Both the position numbers and the translations under genes were made by a program. Under the pieces are notes generated by a model. That model made no database searches. It was not told the origin of the DNA and saw nothing but the letters and a program-made list of their open reading frames with translations. Of a stretch of DNA of 42,488 nucleotides, positions 14,912 to 22,923 are shown one piece after another; the first letter of the stretch is position 1, and each line of letters starts with the position of its first letter. Source of the stretch: Candidatus Nealsoniibacteriota bacterium. GTDB taxonomy: Bacteria > Patescibacteriota > Minisyncoccia > Minisyncoccales > PWPS01. Location: assembly GCA_003560665.1 (NCBI GenBank), contig PWKK01000026.1:1-42488 (forward strand). Reading direction: 5' to 3'.

Positions 14912-17422
14912 TTATTTCCCGTGACACTTTTTATACTTTTTGCCGGACCCACAAGGACAAGGGTCGTTTCTTCCCACATTCTTTTCTTCCGCTTTTTTCT
15001 CTTGCGGTTCAACATTTCTTTTAATCATTATCCGCGGACTAATTGATTTCTTTTCCGATTTTTTAACTCGTAAAATTCTCTCCGCAATCTCAACCTCTAT
15101 ATTTACCATCAAATCTTGAAACGCCTTGTGTCCTTCTCTTTTATACTCAACAAGAGGGTCTTTTTGCCCGTAGGCTCGCAACCGCACCGCCTCTCTCAGC
15201 TCATCCATCATTGTTAGATGATCTTTCCAAAGAAAATCCAGTGTTCGTAGGATAACGAAACGCTCGATATTGCGCATTTCGCTTTCTTCCAACTCTTCTT
15301 CTTTTTGTAAATAATCCTCCTCGCTTTTCTCGTGTTTTTTTAAGATATCGAGAATATAGCTGCGTAAACTCTCCTGAGACTTCCTGTCTTCCACCTCCGC
15401 TCTTTCTAATATCTCGTTTCTTAGATTATAAAACTTTTCTCGATGCTTAAAGAGAACTTCGTCGTACTGCAAAACATGTTTTCGTGCGTCAAAGTGGTGC
15501 CCTTCAACTCTTTTTTGAGCTGACTCTATTATTCCGGAAACATACTTTACATCAATCGGTGTTTCGTCGGGAAGATTAAAGCGCTCCATCAAGCCCTGTA
15601 TTTTTTCTGCTCCGAATATTCTCATTAAACTATCTTCTAGGGAGATAAAGAACTGGCTTTCTCCCGGGTCACCTTGTCTTCCGCACCTCCCCCTCAACTG
15701 GTCATCAATCCTTCTTGCCTCGTGCCGCTCTGTTCCCAAAACAAAAAGTCCTCCCACTTCGCGAACCTTTTCTGCCTCTTTTTTGTCAGGAGGGGTTCCT
15801 CCCAAAATTATATCAACCCCTCTTCCCGCCATGTTTGTCGCCACCGTTACCGCACCTAGTCTTCCTGCCTGTGCAATTATTTCCGCTTCTTTTTCGTGGT
15901 TTTTGGCGTTGAGCACTTTGTGTGAAACTCCGGCACGTTTGAGCATCGCAGAAAGCACTTCGTTTTTTTCGATAGATACGGTTCCGATAAGTACTGGTTG
16001 CCCTTTTTCACTTTTTTCTTTTACCGATTCAACCACTGCGTTAAATTTTGCTTTTTCCGTTTTGTAGACCAAGTCGGGAAGTGATTTTCTGACAAGAGGC
16101 TTGTTGGTAGGAATCACCACTACCTCCATTCCGTAGACTGCGAAAAGCTCTTCTGAGGAAGTTAAAGCCGTTCCCGTCATTCCGGCTATTTTTTCGTACA
16201 TTCGAAAAAGATTCTGGAAAGTGACGTTTGCCATTGTGCTGGACTCCGGTTTAATCTCCACTCCTTCCTTCGCTTCGATCGCCTGATGAAGTCCTCCGGA
16301 CCATCTTCTTCCGGGCATCAGTCGCCCCGTAAAGTCGTCAACAATAACCACTTCTCCGTCTCGTACCACATAATTGATATCCTTCTCGTAGAGAGGTTTC
16401 TTCGTTTCCGGATGTTTTGCCTGTACATTAAGAGCTTGTTGCAAGTAGTGTACCGCGTTTTCACCCTTATCATCATAAATATTTTCTACTCCCAAAATCT
16501 TTTCTACTTTCTCTATTCCTTCCTCGGTCATCGTTACCGCCTTTTCTCTTTCGTGCACTTCATAATCAACTCCCGCCGTTAGCTGAGGAACAATACGCGA
16601 AGAAAACTCTTTATACATCGCTTTTTTACTCTCAAACTCTTCCCCTTCTTCGGGAACAGAAATAATAAGAGGAGTTCTCGCCTCGTCAATCAAAATAGAG
16701 TCAACTTCATCGATAATCGCATAGTGAAACCCCCGCTGAACACGGTTATCCATATTTAACGCCATATTATCACGCAAGTAGTCAAATCCGAACTGGTTGT
16801 TTGTTCCGTAAGTGATGTCCGCCGCATACGCTTCTTTTCTGCTACAGGGTCGAAGAAAGTCTTCTTCTACATAAAAAGATCCAAGTGTGTCACGAGCCTT
16901 GTCTTTTTCCTCGCTTCCCGATTTATATTCCGAATCATAGACAAAAGACTGCCTGTCATTTACGCAACCGACAGAAAGTCCCAAAAAATGATATATCTGC
17001 CCCATCCAAACCGTATCTCTTCTTGCCAGATAATCATTGACCGTAACCACATGAACTCCTTTTCCGGTAAGAGCATTGAGATAAGCAGGGAGCGTTGCAG
17101 AGAGAGTTTTCCCCTCTCCTGTTTTCATTTCCGCGGTTCTCCCAAGATGAAGAGCAACACCACCCAAAACCTGCACATCGTAGTGTCTTTGGTCCAGTGT
17201 TCTTTTTGCCGCTTCACGCACCAGAGAGTACGCCTCCGGCAAGAGCTCATCTAATGATTCTTCTTTTGCTCTTTTGCAAAGATTATCCGACTTCTCTCTT
17301 ATCTCTTCTTCAGATAATTTTTCAATTTCTTTTTCCAGCTCATTGACACTTGCAACAAACGGCTGAATTGATTTTAGATACTTCTCATTTGGATCACCAA
17401 ATATTTTTTTAAAAAAAGACAT
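14912..17422 (-). CDS. secA: Preprotein translocase ATPase SecA
   Basis: SecA is the cytosolic motor feeding preproteins into SecYEG. The 836 residues include Walker A MKTGEGKT (99-106), YAIIDEVDSILIDEARTPLIIS, GMTGTA, VATNMAGRGVDI, GTERHEARRIDDQLRGR and a C-terminal SEC-C zinc knuckle (CPCGSGKKYKKCHG). Before AYAADITYGTNN there is an insert of a few tens of residues (KSGSEEKDKARDTLGSFYV...) that is absent from E. coli SecA and that I believe is usual in CPR SecA. The gene is complete, 35 bases after hpf and 43 before secD. Confidence 0.97.
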   Translation of the reverse strand: MSFFKKIFGDPNEKYLKSIQPFVASVNELEKEIEKLSEEEIREKSDNLCKRAKEESLDELLPEAYSLVREAAKRTLDQRHYDVQVLGGVALHLGRTAEMKTGEGKTLSATLPAYLNALTGKGVHVVTVNDYLARRDTVWMGQIYHFLGLSVGCVNDRQSFVYDSEYKSGSEEKDKARDTLGSFYVEEDFLRPCSRKEAYAADITYGTNNQFGFDYLRDNMALNMDNRVQRGFHYAIIDEVDSILIDEARTPLIISVPEEGEEFESKKAMYKEFSSRIVPQLTAGVDYEVHEREKAVTMTEEGIEKVEKILGVENIYDDKGENAVHYLQQALNVQAKHPETKKPLYEKDINYVVRDGEVVIVDDFTGRLMPGRRWSGGLHQAIEAKEGVEIKPESSTMANVTFQNLFRMYEKIAGMTGTALTSSEELFAVYGMEVVVIPTNKPLVRKSLPDLVYKTEKAKFNAVVESVKEKSEKGQPVLIGTVSIEKNEVLSAMLKRAGVSHKVLNAKNHEKEAEIIAQAGRLGAVTVATNMAGRGVDIILGGTPPDKKEAEKVREVGGLFVLGTERHEARRIDDQLRGRCGRQGDPGESQFFISLEDSLMRIFGAEKIQGLMERFNLPDETPIDVKYVSGIIESAQKRVEGHHFDARKHVLQYDEVLFKHREKFYNLRNEILERAEVEDRKSQESLRSYILDILKKHEKSEEDYLQKEEELEESEMRNIERFVILRTLDFLWKDHLTMMDELREAVRLRAYGQKDPLVEYKREGHKAFQDLMVNIEVEIAERILRVKKSEKKSISPRIMIKRNVEPQEKKAEEKNVGRNDPCPCGSGKKYKKCHGK

Positions 17423-17456
17423 AATTAACAGTAGCTATCACTCAGCTGAGCACAGT

Positions 17457-17855
17457 TTACCAAACCCCTCTTTTTCTTTTTGCTTTCTGGCCCCCTTTTC
17501 TTTTTCGTGTTTCTTCCTTTTCTTTGTATTCTTTTACCTGTCTTTCCAACTCGTACTTCACTTCGTCCACCGATGCTTTCACCGTTTCAGCGACATCTTC
17601 CGCTTTAACCACTCTTCCCGGAAGAAGCATCTGCGCCTCCGTGCGAAATATCTTTCCCTTTTCTTCTCCGGTAACTTTTTCCACCTCCACCTCTAAAACA
17701 ACTCTTGCCACTTCTCTTCCAACTTGCTCCTTATCCTCGATTTCTTTTTTCAAAAGAGCAGGAATAAAACGACCAACGGATCCCAGTTTTTTTTCCGCAT
17801 AATCTTTTAAATGCGCTGTAAGCTCAATGTTTTTCGCTTTTATGATAACTTTCAT
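17457..17855 (-). CDS. hpf: Ribosome hibernation/stabilisation factor, HPF/RaiA family (short form)
   Basis: The 132 residues start MKVIIKAKNIELTAHLKDYAEKKLGSVGRF, the beta-alpha start of the S30AE/HPF domain. The C-terminal half of the domain includes FRTEAQMLLPGRVVKAEDVAETVKASVDEVKYELERQVKEYK. The dimerising domain of long HPF is missing; a basic tail (RKRKGGQKAKRKRGVW) ends the protein. Family members occupy the ribosome decoding region in resting cells. An extended -10 like TGATAAAAT lies upstream, after the murB stop. Confidence 0.9.
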   Translation of the reverse strand: MKVIIKAKNIELTAHLKDYAEKKLGSVGRFIPALLKKEIEDKEQVGREVARVVLEVEVEKVTGEEKGKIFRTEAQMLLPGRVVKAEDVAETVKASVDEVKYELERQVKEYKEKEETRKRKGGQKAKRKRGVW

Positions 17856-17901
17856 CTGTTTTTTATTAGTTTAATAACTCTTTTATTTTATCAAAAAAAA
17901 C

Positions 17902-18840
17902 CTACTTTACAATCTCCACCTCTTCTTTCATATCAATACCGTATTTTTCTTTCACTCTTTTTTTCACTTCCCAAATAAGATTTTCAACTCCCTCTCCGGA
18001 AGCGTTGTTATTGTTAATAATAAAGTTTGGGTGTTTTTCCGATATTTTTGCCCCACAGTCCACTTTTCCTTTTAGTCCGCAAGATTCAATCAAGTATCGC
18101 GCAGGAATAAAACCAAGTTCTTTAAATTTTTTCATCTCTGGGAAAGAAGAAAAAAATCCTTCTTCAACTCTCGGATTTTCAAAAACACTTCCCGCAGAGG
18201 GTTCTTCGGGATGATTTTTTTTACGGTAATCAAGGTACTCGTTAAACTTTTTACTCTCTTTGTTTGCCAAAGGAAACTCCATTTCAACTCTCCAGATAAT
18301 GTAATCTCTATTTTTCTTGAAAAAACTGTTCCGGTAATTAAATTCACACTCCTCCGCTCTAAAAACTTTTTTTTTGTAAGTATTAATATTTAAAGCTTCC
18401 ACACTTTTTGTGTAATCTCCGACAAAGCTATCAAAAGCCCCTGCATTTCCTCTAACCGCCCCACCGATTGTTCCCGGAACTCCTCCCGCCCACTCAAAAC
18501 CTTCTCCGCCGGCTTCCGTTATTTGCTTTGCTACATCCGGAAGCCTTGCTCCGGAAAAAGCATCAACCTTTACTGAGTCTTTATTGGAGCTGTCAATTTT
18601 AAAGTCTGTTTTATCGATATAAATTACAAGACCTTGATATATTTTAGGGAGAACAACATTGCTTCCTCCTCCTAAAACAAAAAAGGGGATTTCTTTTCTT
18701 TTGGCAAACTCTATCGCACCCTTTAACTCTTCTTCATCTTCTATTTCAACAAAAAAACGTGGCCTGCAATCAATTTCCATTGTGTTGAGAGCTTTAAGGG
18801 AAGTCCCTTCTTTTATTTTTTGAAAAAAATCTTTACCCAT
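17902..18840 (-). CDS. murB: UDP-N-acetylenolpyruvoylglucosamine reductase MurB
   Basis: MurB reduces UDP-GlcNAc-enolpyruvate to UDP-MurNAc with NADPH and FAD, the second committed step to peptidoglycan. The 312 residues contain the FAD-binding FVLGGGSNVV and EWAGGVPGTIGGAVRGNAGAF, the type I signature CEFNYRNSFFK, the proton donor Ser in PSAGSVFENP, and a C-terminal domain with PARYLIESCGLKG and HPNFIINNNNAS. It is complete. The start at 18840 is six bases after a TATAAC box, so its mRNA is probably leaderless. It supports real wall synthesis in this organism. Confidence 0.96.
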   Translation of the reverse strand: MGKDFFQKIKEGTSLKALNTMEIDCRPRFFVEIEDEEELKGAIEFAKRKEIPFFVLGGGSNVVLPKIYQGLVIYIDKTDFKIDSSNKDSVKVDAFSGARLPDVAKQITEAGGEGFEWAGGVPGTIGGAVRGNAGAFDSFVGDYTKSVEALNINTYKKKVFRAEECEFNYRNSFFKKNRDYIIWRVEMEFPLANKESKKFNEYLDYRKKNHPEEPSAGSVFENPRVEEGFFSSFPEMKKFKELGFIPARYLIESCGLKGKVDCGAKISEKHPNFIINNNNASGEGVENLIWEVKKRVKEKYGIDMKEEVEIVK

Positions 18841-18846
18841 ATAATC

Positions 18847-18875
18847 GTTATAGGCCTATTCTCGAAAAGAGTGAA
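18847..18875 (-). promoter_or_regulatory. murB-proximal promoter
   Basis: On the minus strand TTCACT (18870-18875), 17 bases, TATAAC (18847-18852), then GATTAT and the murB ATG. A strong second promoter lies farther upstream at 18939-18966. Confidence 0.5.
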
Positions 18876-18932
18876 TATATAAAAGGGCCGGAAGCGTTAA
18901 CTCCAATTCTGTGAGTACGTGCCTTCCGACCC
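18875..18932 (-). ncRNA. Candidate short hairpin RNA or attenuator upstream of murB
   Basis: The predicted start of the 18939-18966 promoter falls on the first G of a 10-bp stem: GGGTCGGAAG (18932-18923) with CTTCCGGCCC (18894-18885). It encloses a 28-base loop and is followed by TTTTATATATT. One pair is G-U on the minus strand but would be C-A on the plus strand, so the minus RNA is favoured. It may be an independent RNA of about 50-60 bases or an attenuator in the murB leader. It resembles no RNA family I know. Confidence 0.4.
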
Positions 18933-18938
18933 AAGTTC

Positions 18939-18966
18939 ATTCTAACAAAGAGGGGGCAGGTGTCAA
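18939..18966 (-). promoter_or_regulatory. Strong sigma70-type promoter in the murB upstream region
   Basis: On the minus strand a perfect TTGACA (18961-18966), 16 bases, and TAGAAT (18939-18944). This is one of the best matches to consensus in the window. Confidence 0.68.
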
Positions 18967-19213
18967 GTGGCCCGCACTCGGCAAAAAATTCAGGAAGGTT
19001 GTCGTATAAAAACCCGCTTATTTTTGAAACACAGCCTTTCTTTTCAAAATCAAGCCTTCTTTTGGTAAAGAGAGACCGTCTTGGAGATTGGCGTTAGAGG
19101 TTTACTTCTCACAAATTTCACCTCCGCTTTGTTTGTAAACTTTCAAATTTCGTAAGAAGAAAATAATCTCACACTGCTGCTTTTGCTAAAAATCCGCAAC
19201 ACTCTTTTTCAAT
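18967..19213. other. Intergenic stretch without a normal-length gene
   Basis: No ORF of normal length fits. The only coding-like signal is the 20-codon ORF at 19050-19112 on the minus strand. GTTTAC and GTAAAC arms (6 bp) plus ACAAA/TTTGT place that ORF's GGAGG in an apical loop. I could not match tmRNA, RNase P RNA or SRP RNA motifs on either strand. Confidence 0.5.
19050..19112 (-). CDS. Possible 20-residue leader peptide or micro-ORF
   Basis: A GTG start at 19110-19112 follows a perfect GGAGG (19121-19125) with 8 bases between. The ORF encodes about 20 residues (MRSKPLTPISKTVSLYQKKA) and ends in TGA at 19050-19052. The Shine-Dalgarno could also pair with ACCTC just downstream (GAGGT/ACCTC), which would hide it. 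It may be a regulatory leader peptide, a real microprotein, or a gene remnant. No promoter of its own is obvious. Confidence 0.3.
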   Translation of the reverse strand: MRSKPLTPISKTVSLYQKKA

Positions 19214-19272
19214 AAAAAATCCTGTATTAACAGGAAGTGAAAAGCAAAAAACCTCGCTCGAGTGAGGTCTTT
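19214..19272 (-). terminator. Two tandem terminators after the flippase-like gene
   Basis: First, ACCTCACTC pairs with GAGCGAGGT (19251-19268, one G-U) and is followed by TTTTTT on the minus strand. Second, TCCTGT pairs with ACAGGA (19220-19235), followed by TTTTTT. The first is nearly symmetric and could also act on plus-strand transcripts. Confidence 0.78.
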
Positions 19273-19338
19273 TGCCGAATTGGAGCAACGATTTACAACA
19301 TACTCACTACCTGCATGATAGCAGAAAAAATATTTTTG

Positions 19339-20361
19339 TCAAACATCACTTCCAATCCTTTTTAGAAAACCACTAAAATTTTTGTAAAAAGATGTCAAGG
19401 AAAAACAGATAAAGAAAATTATTCCGGCAGCACAAACAACCAGATCCGCTCCACGCAGAGCAATTGCAGCCGCAACCCCCGAAACAAGACCAATTCCGAG
19501 AGCGTTGAACCCAAGGGCCAAGAAAACTTCCATCCCCCCGATAGCGGCGGGAATTGGCAGAAGCATTGAAAGAATAACGAGTCCGTAAGCAATTATCGCT
19601 ACACCAAAATCCACTGTTCCGGTAATAAAAAAGATAATTAAAAAGACTCTTAAGAGAAAAAGAAAATGGCGCAAAAAACTAAATGCCATTCCTTTTGCAA
19701 GCTCTTTTTTCTTTACCGTGAAAAAAAAGATAATTTTTTCCTCGATATCAATAATAGCTTTTCCGTTTTCACTTTCATCGAGATATTTTTTTGACAACCC
19801 TATAACATCAAAAATGAACCGCAGAAAGCTTTTCTTTCTTAAAATCTGTCCATAGAACAGAAAGAGAGCTAAAAAAATAAGTAAGATAACTGCTCCACCA
19901 AAAAGGAGAAGAGTACTACTGAGCACGGTTCCGTAAACAATAAAAAAGATCACTCCTAAAATTAAAAAGGAAAAGTGTGCCGTAACATCCATTATCTTGT
20001 CCGTTATCGATGAAAAAGCACTCTTTTTAATGCCCACTTCTTTTTCCATTAAAAAAATCCTCACCGTCTCCCCCCCGAAAAAAGAAAAAGGGGTAAGAAA
20101 ATCAACCGTAAATCCTTTTATCAGGTAACGTGTTGTCAAGAGCAAAGAAACTTCTTCTCCCTCAGACCTGAGAACCTCCCTCCATCGCAGTCCGCCAATG
20201 AAAACAACAAGAAGAGTAATCGCTAAAATTACCGCTCCTTCCCATCCGAAAAAAAGAGAAGAAGCTTCCCATATCGTTTCAATCCCCGTCTCCCTAACAA
20301 CAAAGTAAAAAAGAGAAACGCCCACAAAAAAGGCAACGAAAAGTTTCGCGATTCTCATCAT
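19339..20361 (-). CDS. Flippase-like membrane protein (LPG synthase TM-region / UPF0104 family)
   Basis: The 340-residue polytopic protein has about eight hydrophobic segments. The family marks are LLTTRYLIKGFTVDFLTPFSFFGGETVRIFLM (the P-x-x-x-G-G-E motif), SSITDKIMDV, and LPIPAAIGGMEVFLALGF. The family includes the lipid-flipping half of MprF and proteins near glycolipid genes; it lacks the C-terminal aminoacyl-transferase domain. Lipid or glycolipid translocation is the family-based expectation; the substrate is unknown. The ATG directly follows the stop of the PGBD zincin gene. Confidence 0.82.
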   Translation of the reverse strand: MMRIAKLFVAFFVGVSLFYFVVRETGIETIWEASSLFFGWEGAVILAITLLVVFIGGLRWREVLRSEGEEVSLLLTTRYLIKGFTVDFLTPFSFFGGETVRIFLMEKEVGIKKSAFSSITDKIMDVTAHFSFLILGVIFFIVYGTVLSSTLLLFGGAVILLIFLALFLFYGQILRKKSFLRFIFDVIGLSKKYLDESENGKAIIDIEEKIIFFFTVKKKELAKGMAFSFLRHFLFLLRVFLIIFFITGTVDFGVAIIAYGLVILSMLLPIPAAIGGMEVFLALGFNALGIGLVSGVAAAIALRGADLVVCAAGIIFFICFSLTSFYKNFSGFLKRIGSDV

Positions 20362-20362
20362 C

Positions 20363-22063
20363 CTATTCTTTAATTAAAGAATTTACAAATTTCCTCGTAA
20401 AGCTCCCTACATATCCCGTTCCCCGTGTAAGACCGAGAGGATCAAGGATTTCTTCCCGATGATGCTCTTGAAAACGAGTTACCGCTTGCTTTGTTAGATA
20501 ATAAAAATTTCCGGTGATTATCCCTTCCGGATAAATATCTTTCCCCCGGCTTGCCAAAAATCGTTGCAACTCTTTAACATCTTTCGAGTTTTCCATTCCG
20601 TAATAAAGGTCTTTTTCAAAAGAATACGGCTTTAATTTTTCTTTTCCCACAAAAGCATATAATCTTTCTACTTCTTTTCTGATAACAGCCAACCTTTCGC
20701 GAAGTTCTTGAAGTTCTTTTTCTCGAATTTCTTTTTCTCTTTCTCCGTCCCTTACCTCCGCCTTCCACTGAAAGTAAATACCTCTCTCTGTCCCATTAAA
20801 TCCACTTACCTTTTCCTGAAGAGAGGGAATAATTACTATCGACTCGTATCGAGAGTTAAACTCCTCTATTACAACTTCTCCCTTCCCTTTTTTGTCGATA
20901 TCAATAAATTTAACTTTGCAATCTCCACTCTTTTCACAAAGAACATAAGGAACAACAAATCTTTCTTCGGATTGAAATTCTAAATAAAGGTTTCCCGATC
21001 CTCCGACAATTCGATACCAGTTTCCCGCCCAATTTTTTGTTTGGTAATCAACCGTAAGGGGGCCTTCGTTTCTTGAGGCAAGAAAAACAGTGGCAGGAGA
21101 AACCGTTAGCTTTCCTAAATCTTCATTTTTATAACAGTAATACTCTCCGAGAGAACAGTCATTTAAATAAACAGCTACTGTCCAATCGGTGAAGATTTCC
21201 GCAAAACTTTTTTCGAATCCGTTTTTTTCAAGTGCATAGTCAATGCTAGGAATTCCAACCAATTTACTTCTTAAAGAGTCTTCAAGAACTGCTTCTCCGT
21301 AATGATCTAACAGGTACTGTCCAAAAGTGTTAACTACTCCGTAATCGGCAGCTTGTTCTGTCCACTCGGTAAGAGAGATATCCGGGTCACGAAGAAAAGA
21401 GTTTACTCTTCTTGAAAGATTACTCTTCTCATAATCTTCGTCATAGCCTAGGATAGAAATAATCATCTCTGCGCGAAGTTCGTTGAGCCATATTTCTTCG
21501 TTTACCCCAAACTCCCTGTTCTTCTCGTTAAAAGTAACAAGGTGTATATATTCGTGCGCCAAGTGTCCGGGAAGAACATCTCTTTTCAAGGAATCGGCAT
21601 TTAAATAGAGAATATTTCTTTCGTTAGACCGCGAGTACTGGTATCTCGAATACTGGTCTCCCGACCTGAAGTAGCCACCCGCACCCGGTGTCATCGGATG
21701 GAAAAGGACCGATATTCTGTCCCCTCTCCCAACCACATCGTTTCTCGAAATGTCGCCAAAGTTTTCCTTGATGTGGGGATAAATATTTTCTTTAAATTCA
21801 TCTCCGAGAGTGTCGACAGCCTTTTTTTTCTCTTCCTTTTCTTCTTCGGACAAATCTTCCCACCACTCCTTATCAATATAAAAATAGACTTGTTCCGTAG
21901 TCGCTAGTAACTTTGCATCAGAAGTGCTTTCACCACGTAAGTCATACGCGCTCTCGATAAAAAAACTTTCATCGCCTTCAGCAAAGATTACATTCGAGGA
22001 GAGCGGCGTTAAAAAAAACGCTGCAACAAAGAGAAAAATTCCGATTTTTGTTTTTACTGTCAT
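20363..22063 (-). CDS. Secreted HExxH metallopeptidase-like protein with C-terminal peptidoglycan-binding domain
   Basis: From the ATG at 22061-22063 the protein has 566 residues. A signal peptide is near the start (IGIFLFVAAFFLTPLSSNVIFA). A zincin domain follows with GHLAHEYIHLVTFNEK (HExxH) and downstream WLNELRAEMI, which could supply the third ligand, as in M30-type peptidases. A beta-rich middle, a coiled coil (about 420-460) and a PGBD (VKELQRFLASRG...FYYLTKQAVTRFQEHH...GYVGSFTRKFVNSL) complete it. A TTG-started reading nine codons longer overlaps the upstream stop and looks less natural. A wall-bound protease is the likely role. Confidence 0.82.
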   Translation of the reverse strand: MTVKTKIGIFLFVAAFFLTPLSSNVIFAEGDESFFIESAYDLRGESTSDAKLLATTEQVYFYIDKEWWEDLSEEEKEEKKKAVDTLGDEFKENIYPHIKENFGDISRNDVVGRGDRISVLFHPMTPGAGGYFRSGDQYSRYQYSRSNERNILYLNADSLKRDVLPGHLAHEYIHLVTFNEKNREFGVNEEIWLNELRAEMIISILGYDEDYEKSNLSRRVNSFLRDPDISLTEWTEQAADYGVVNTFGQYLLDHYGEAVLEDSLRSKLVGIPSIDYALEKNGFEKSFAEIFTDWTVAVYLNDCSLGEYYCYKNEDLGKLTVSPATVFLASRNEGPLTVDYQTKNWAGNWYRIVGGSGNLYLEFQSEERFVVPYVLCEKSGDCKVKFIDIDKKGKGEVVIEEFNSRYESIVIIPSLQEKVSGFNGTERGIYFQWKAEVRDGEREKEIREKELQELRERLAVIRKEVERLYAFVGKEKLKPYSFEKDLYYGMENSKDVKELQRFLASRGKDIYPEGIITGNFYYLTKQAVTRFQEHHREEILDPLGLTRGTGYVGSFTRKFVNSLIKE

Positions 22064-22076
22064 TTTTTGTAAAAAT

Positions 22077-22805
22077 CTATTTGTTAGCAAAAAAATAAAT
22101 CAAACGGTAATAAACCATTCCCAAGTGCTCGTGAACAGCAAGATCGGAGTTTCTCAGATTCTGCGCATTGGGAACAAAGTCAAAGGCACGATAACTAAGA
22201 ACCCTTCTTCTTCTAAAGTCGGTAGGGGCCGGTATCGGTCTCGCCCCTACTCTCCCGAACTCTGTCAGCGAGCGGTCCATGTGGTAGGCGGAAGTAACAA
22301 GAAAAAAAGGTTTTTCTTCTACTATTTTTTGAACATTGGCAACGTTTTCTCGTGTATTACTTGATTTTCCTTCAATCACGATATCATCAGGGTCAACACC
22401 TCTGTGAACAAAAAAGTTTCTTACTGCTTGCGCCTCTACGCTGGTCGGAACAAGCGGATCCGTACCGGAGATAATGATTTTCATTCGCTGCTCTGAAAGA
22501 TGCCAGATACGTAAAACTTCGCTACCTCGTAAAACATTACTCTCTCTCCCTCCTAAAAGCAGCACTACCTTTTCCGCTTCACCAACATCTTCAACGGAAA
22601 CAGGTCTGTATTTTTCTTCTAAAGCCATTAATAAAAAATCGCTTACGGGAGTAATTGAGAAAAAGAAATAAAAAAAAGCACTAAAGAGGAGAAGCGTTCG
22701 CCCTAGCTTTTTTTTCTTTTTCAGTAGGAGAAAGCCAAAGACAGCAAAAAGAAAGATAAACGCACTCGGCAGAAGAAAACCCTGAATTATTTTTAATAAC
22801 ACCAT
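22077..22805 (-). CDS. YdcF/ElyC/SanA-family (DUF218) membrane protein
   Basis: The 242 residues have two membrane segments (about 8-28 and 38-58) and a DUF218 domain with VVLLLGG, IIISGTDP, EGKSSNTRENVANV and FFLVTSAYHMDRSLTEF. In E. coli ElyC and SanA affect peptidoglycan and envelope integrity, but the reaction is unknown. The gene sits beside a wall-binding protease and a flippase-like protein, consistent with an envelope role. TATAAT lies about 20 bases upstream. Confidence 0.88.
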   Translation of the reverse strand: MVLLKIIQGFLLPSAFIFLFAVFGFLLLKKKKKLGRTLLLFSAFFYFFFSITPVSDFLLMALEEKYRPVSVEDVGEAEKVVLLLGGRESNVLRGSEVLRIWHLSEQRMKIIISGTDPLVPTSVEAQAVRNFFVHRGVDPDDIVIEGKSSNTRENVANVQKIVEEKPFFLVTSAYHMDRSLTEFGRVGARPIPAPTDFRRRRVLSYRAFDFVPNAQNLRNSDLAVHEHLGMVYYRLIYFFANK

Positions 22806-22825
22806 ATTTTTAAACTATGGTTTTG

Positions 22826-22831
22826 ATTATA
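22826..22831 (-). promoter_or_regulatory. -10 box upstream of the DUF218 gene
   Basis: A perfect TATAAT on the minus strand lies 20 bases before the ATG; the -35 region is only T-rich. No terminator is evident in 22806-22923 after the DUF192 gene. Confidence 0.45.
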
Positions 22832-22923
22832 GCAAATTTTCCTTTTAAAAAACAGCGCAAATGGTTTTCAAAATAATTATAAAAGCTCCCGTCACTGTTG
22901 TAACGTCAACTATCTTTTTTTCT

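Noticed and set aside
18930-19112. Recoded UGA extending the 20-codon ORF
   Set aside because: Reading through UGA gives several closely spaced UGAs and no recognisable protein. UGA is used as a normal stop elsewhere in the window, for example in the proline-rich and PHP genes.
18841-19338. tmRNA, RNase P RNA or SRP RNA in the long intergenic region
   Set aside because: None of the conserved cores (tRNA-like end of tmRNA, RNase P core, the GGAAG-AGCA SRP loop context) could be found on either strand.
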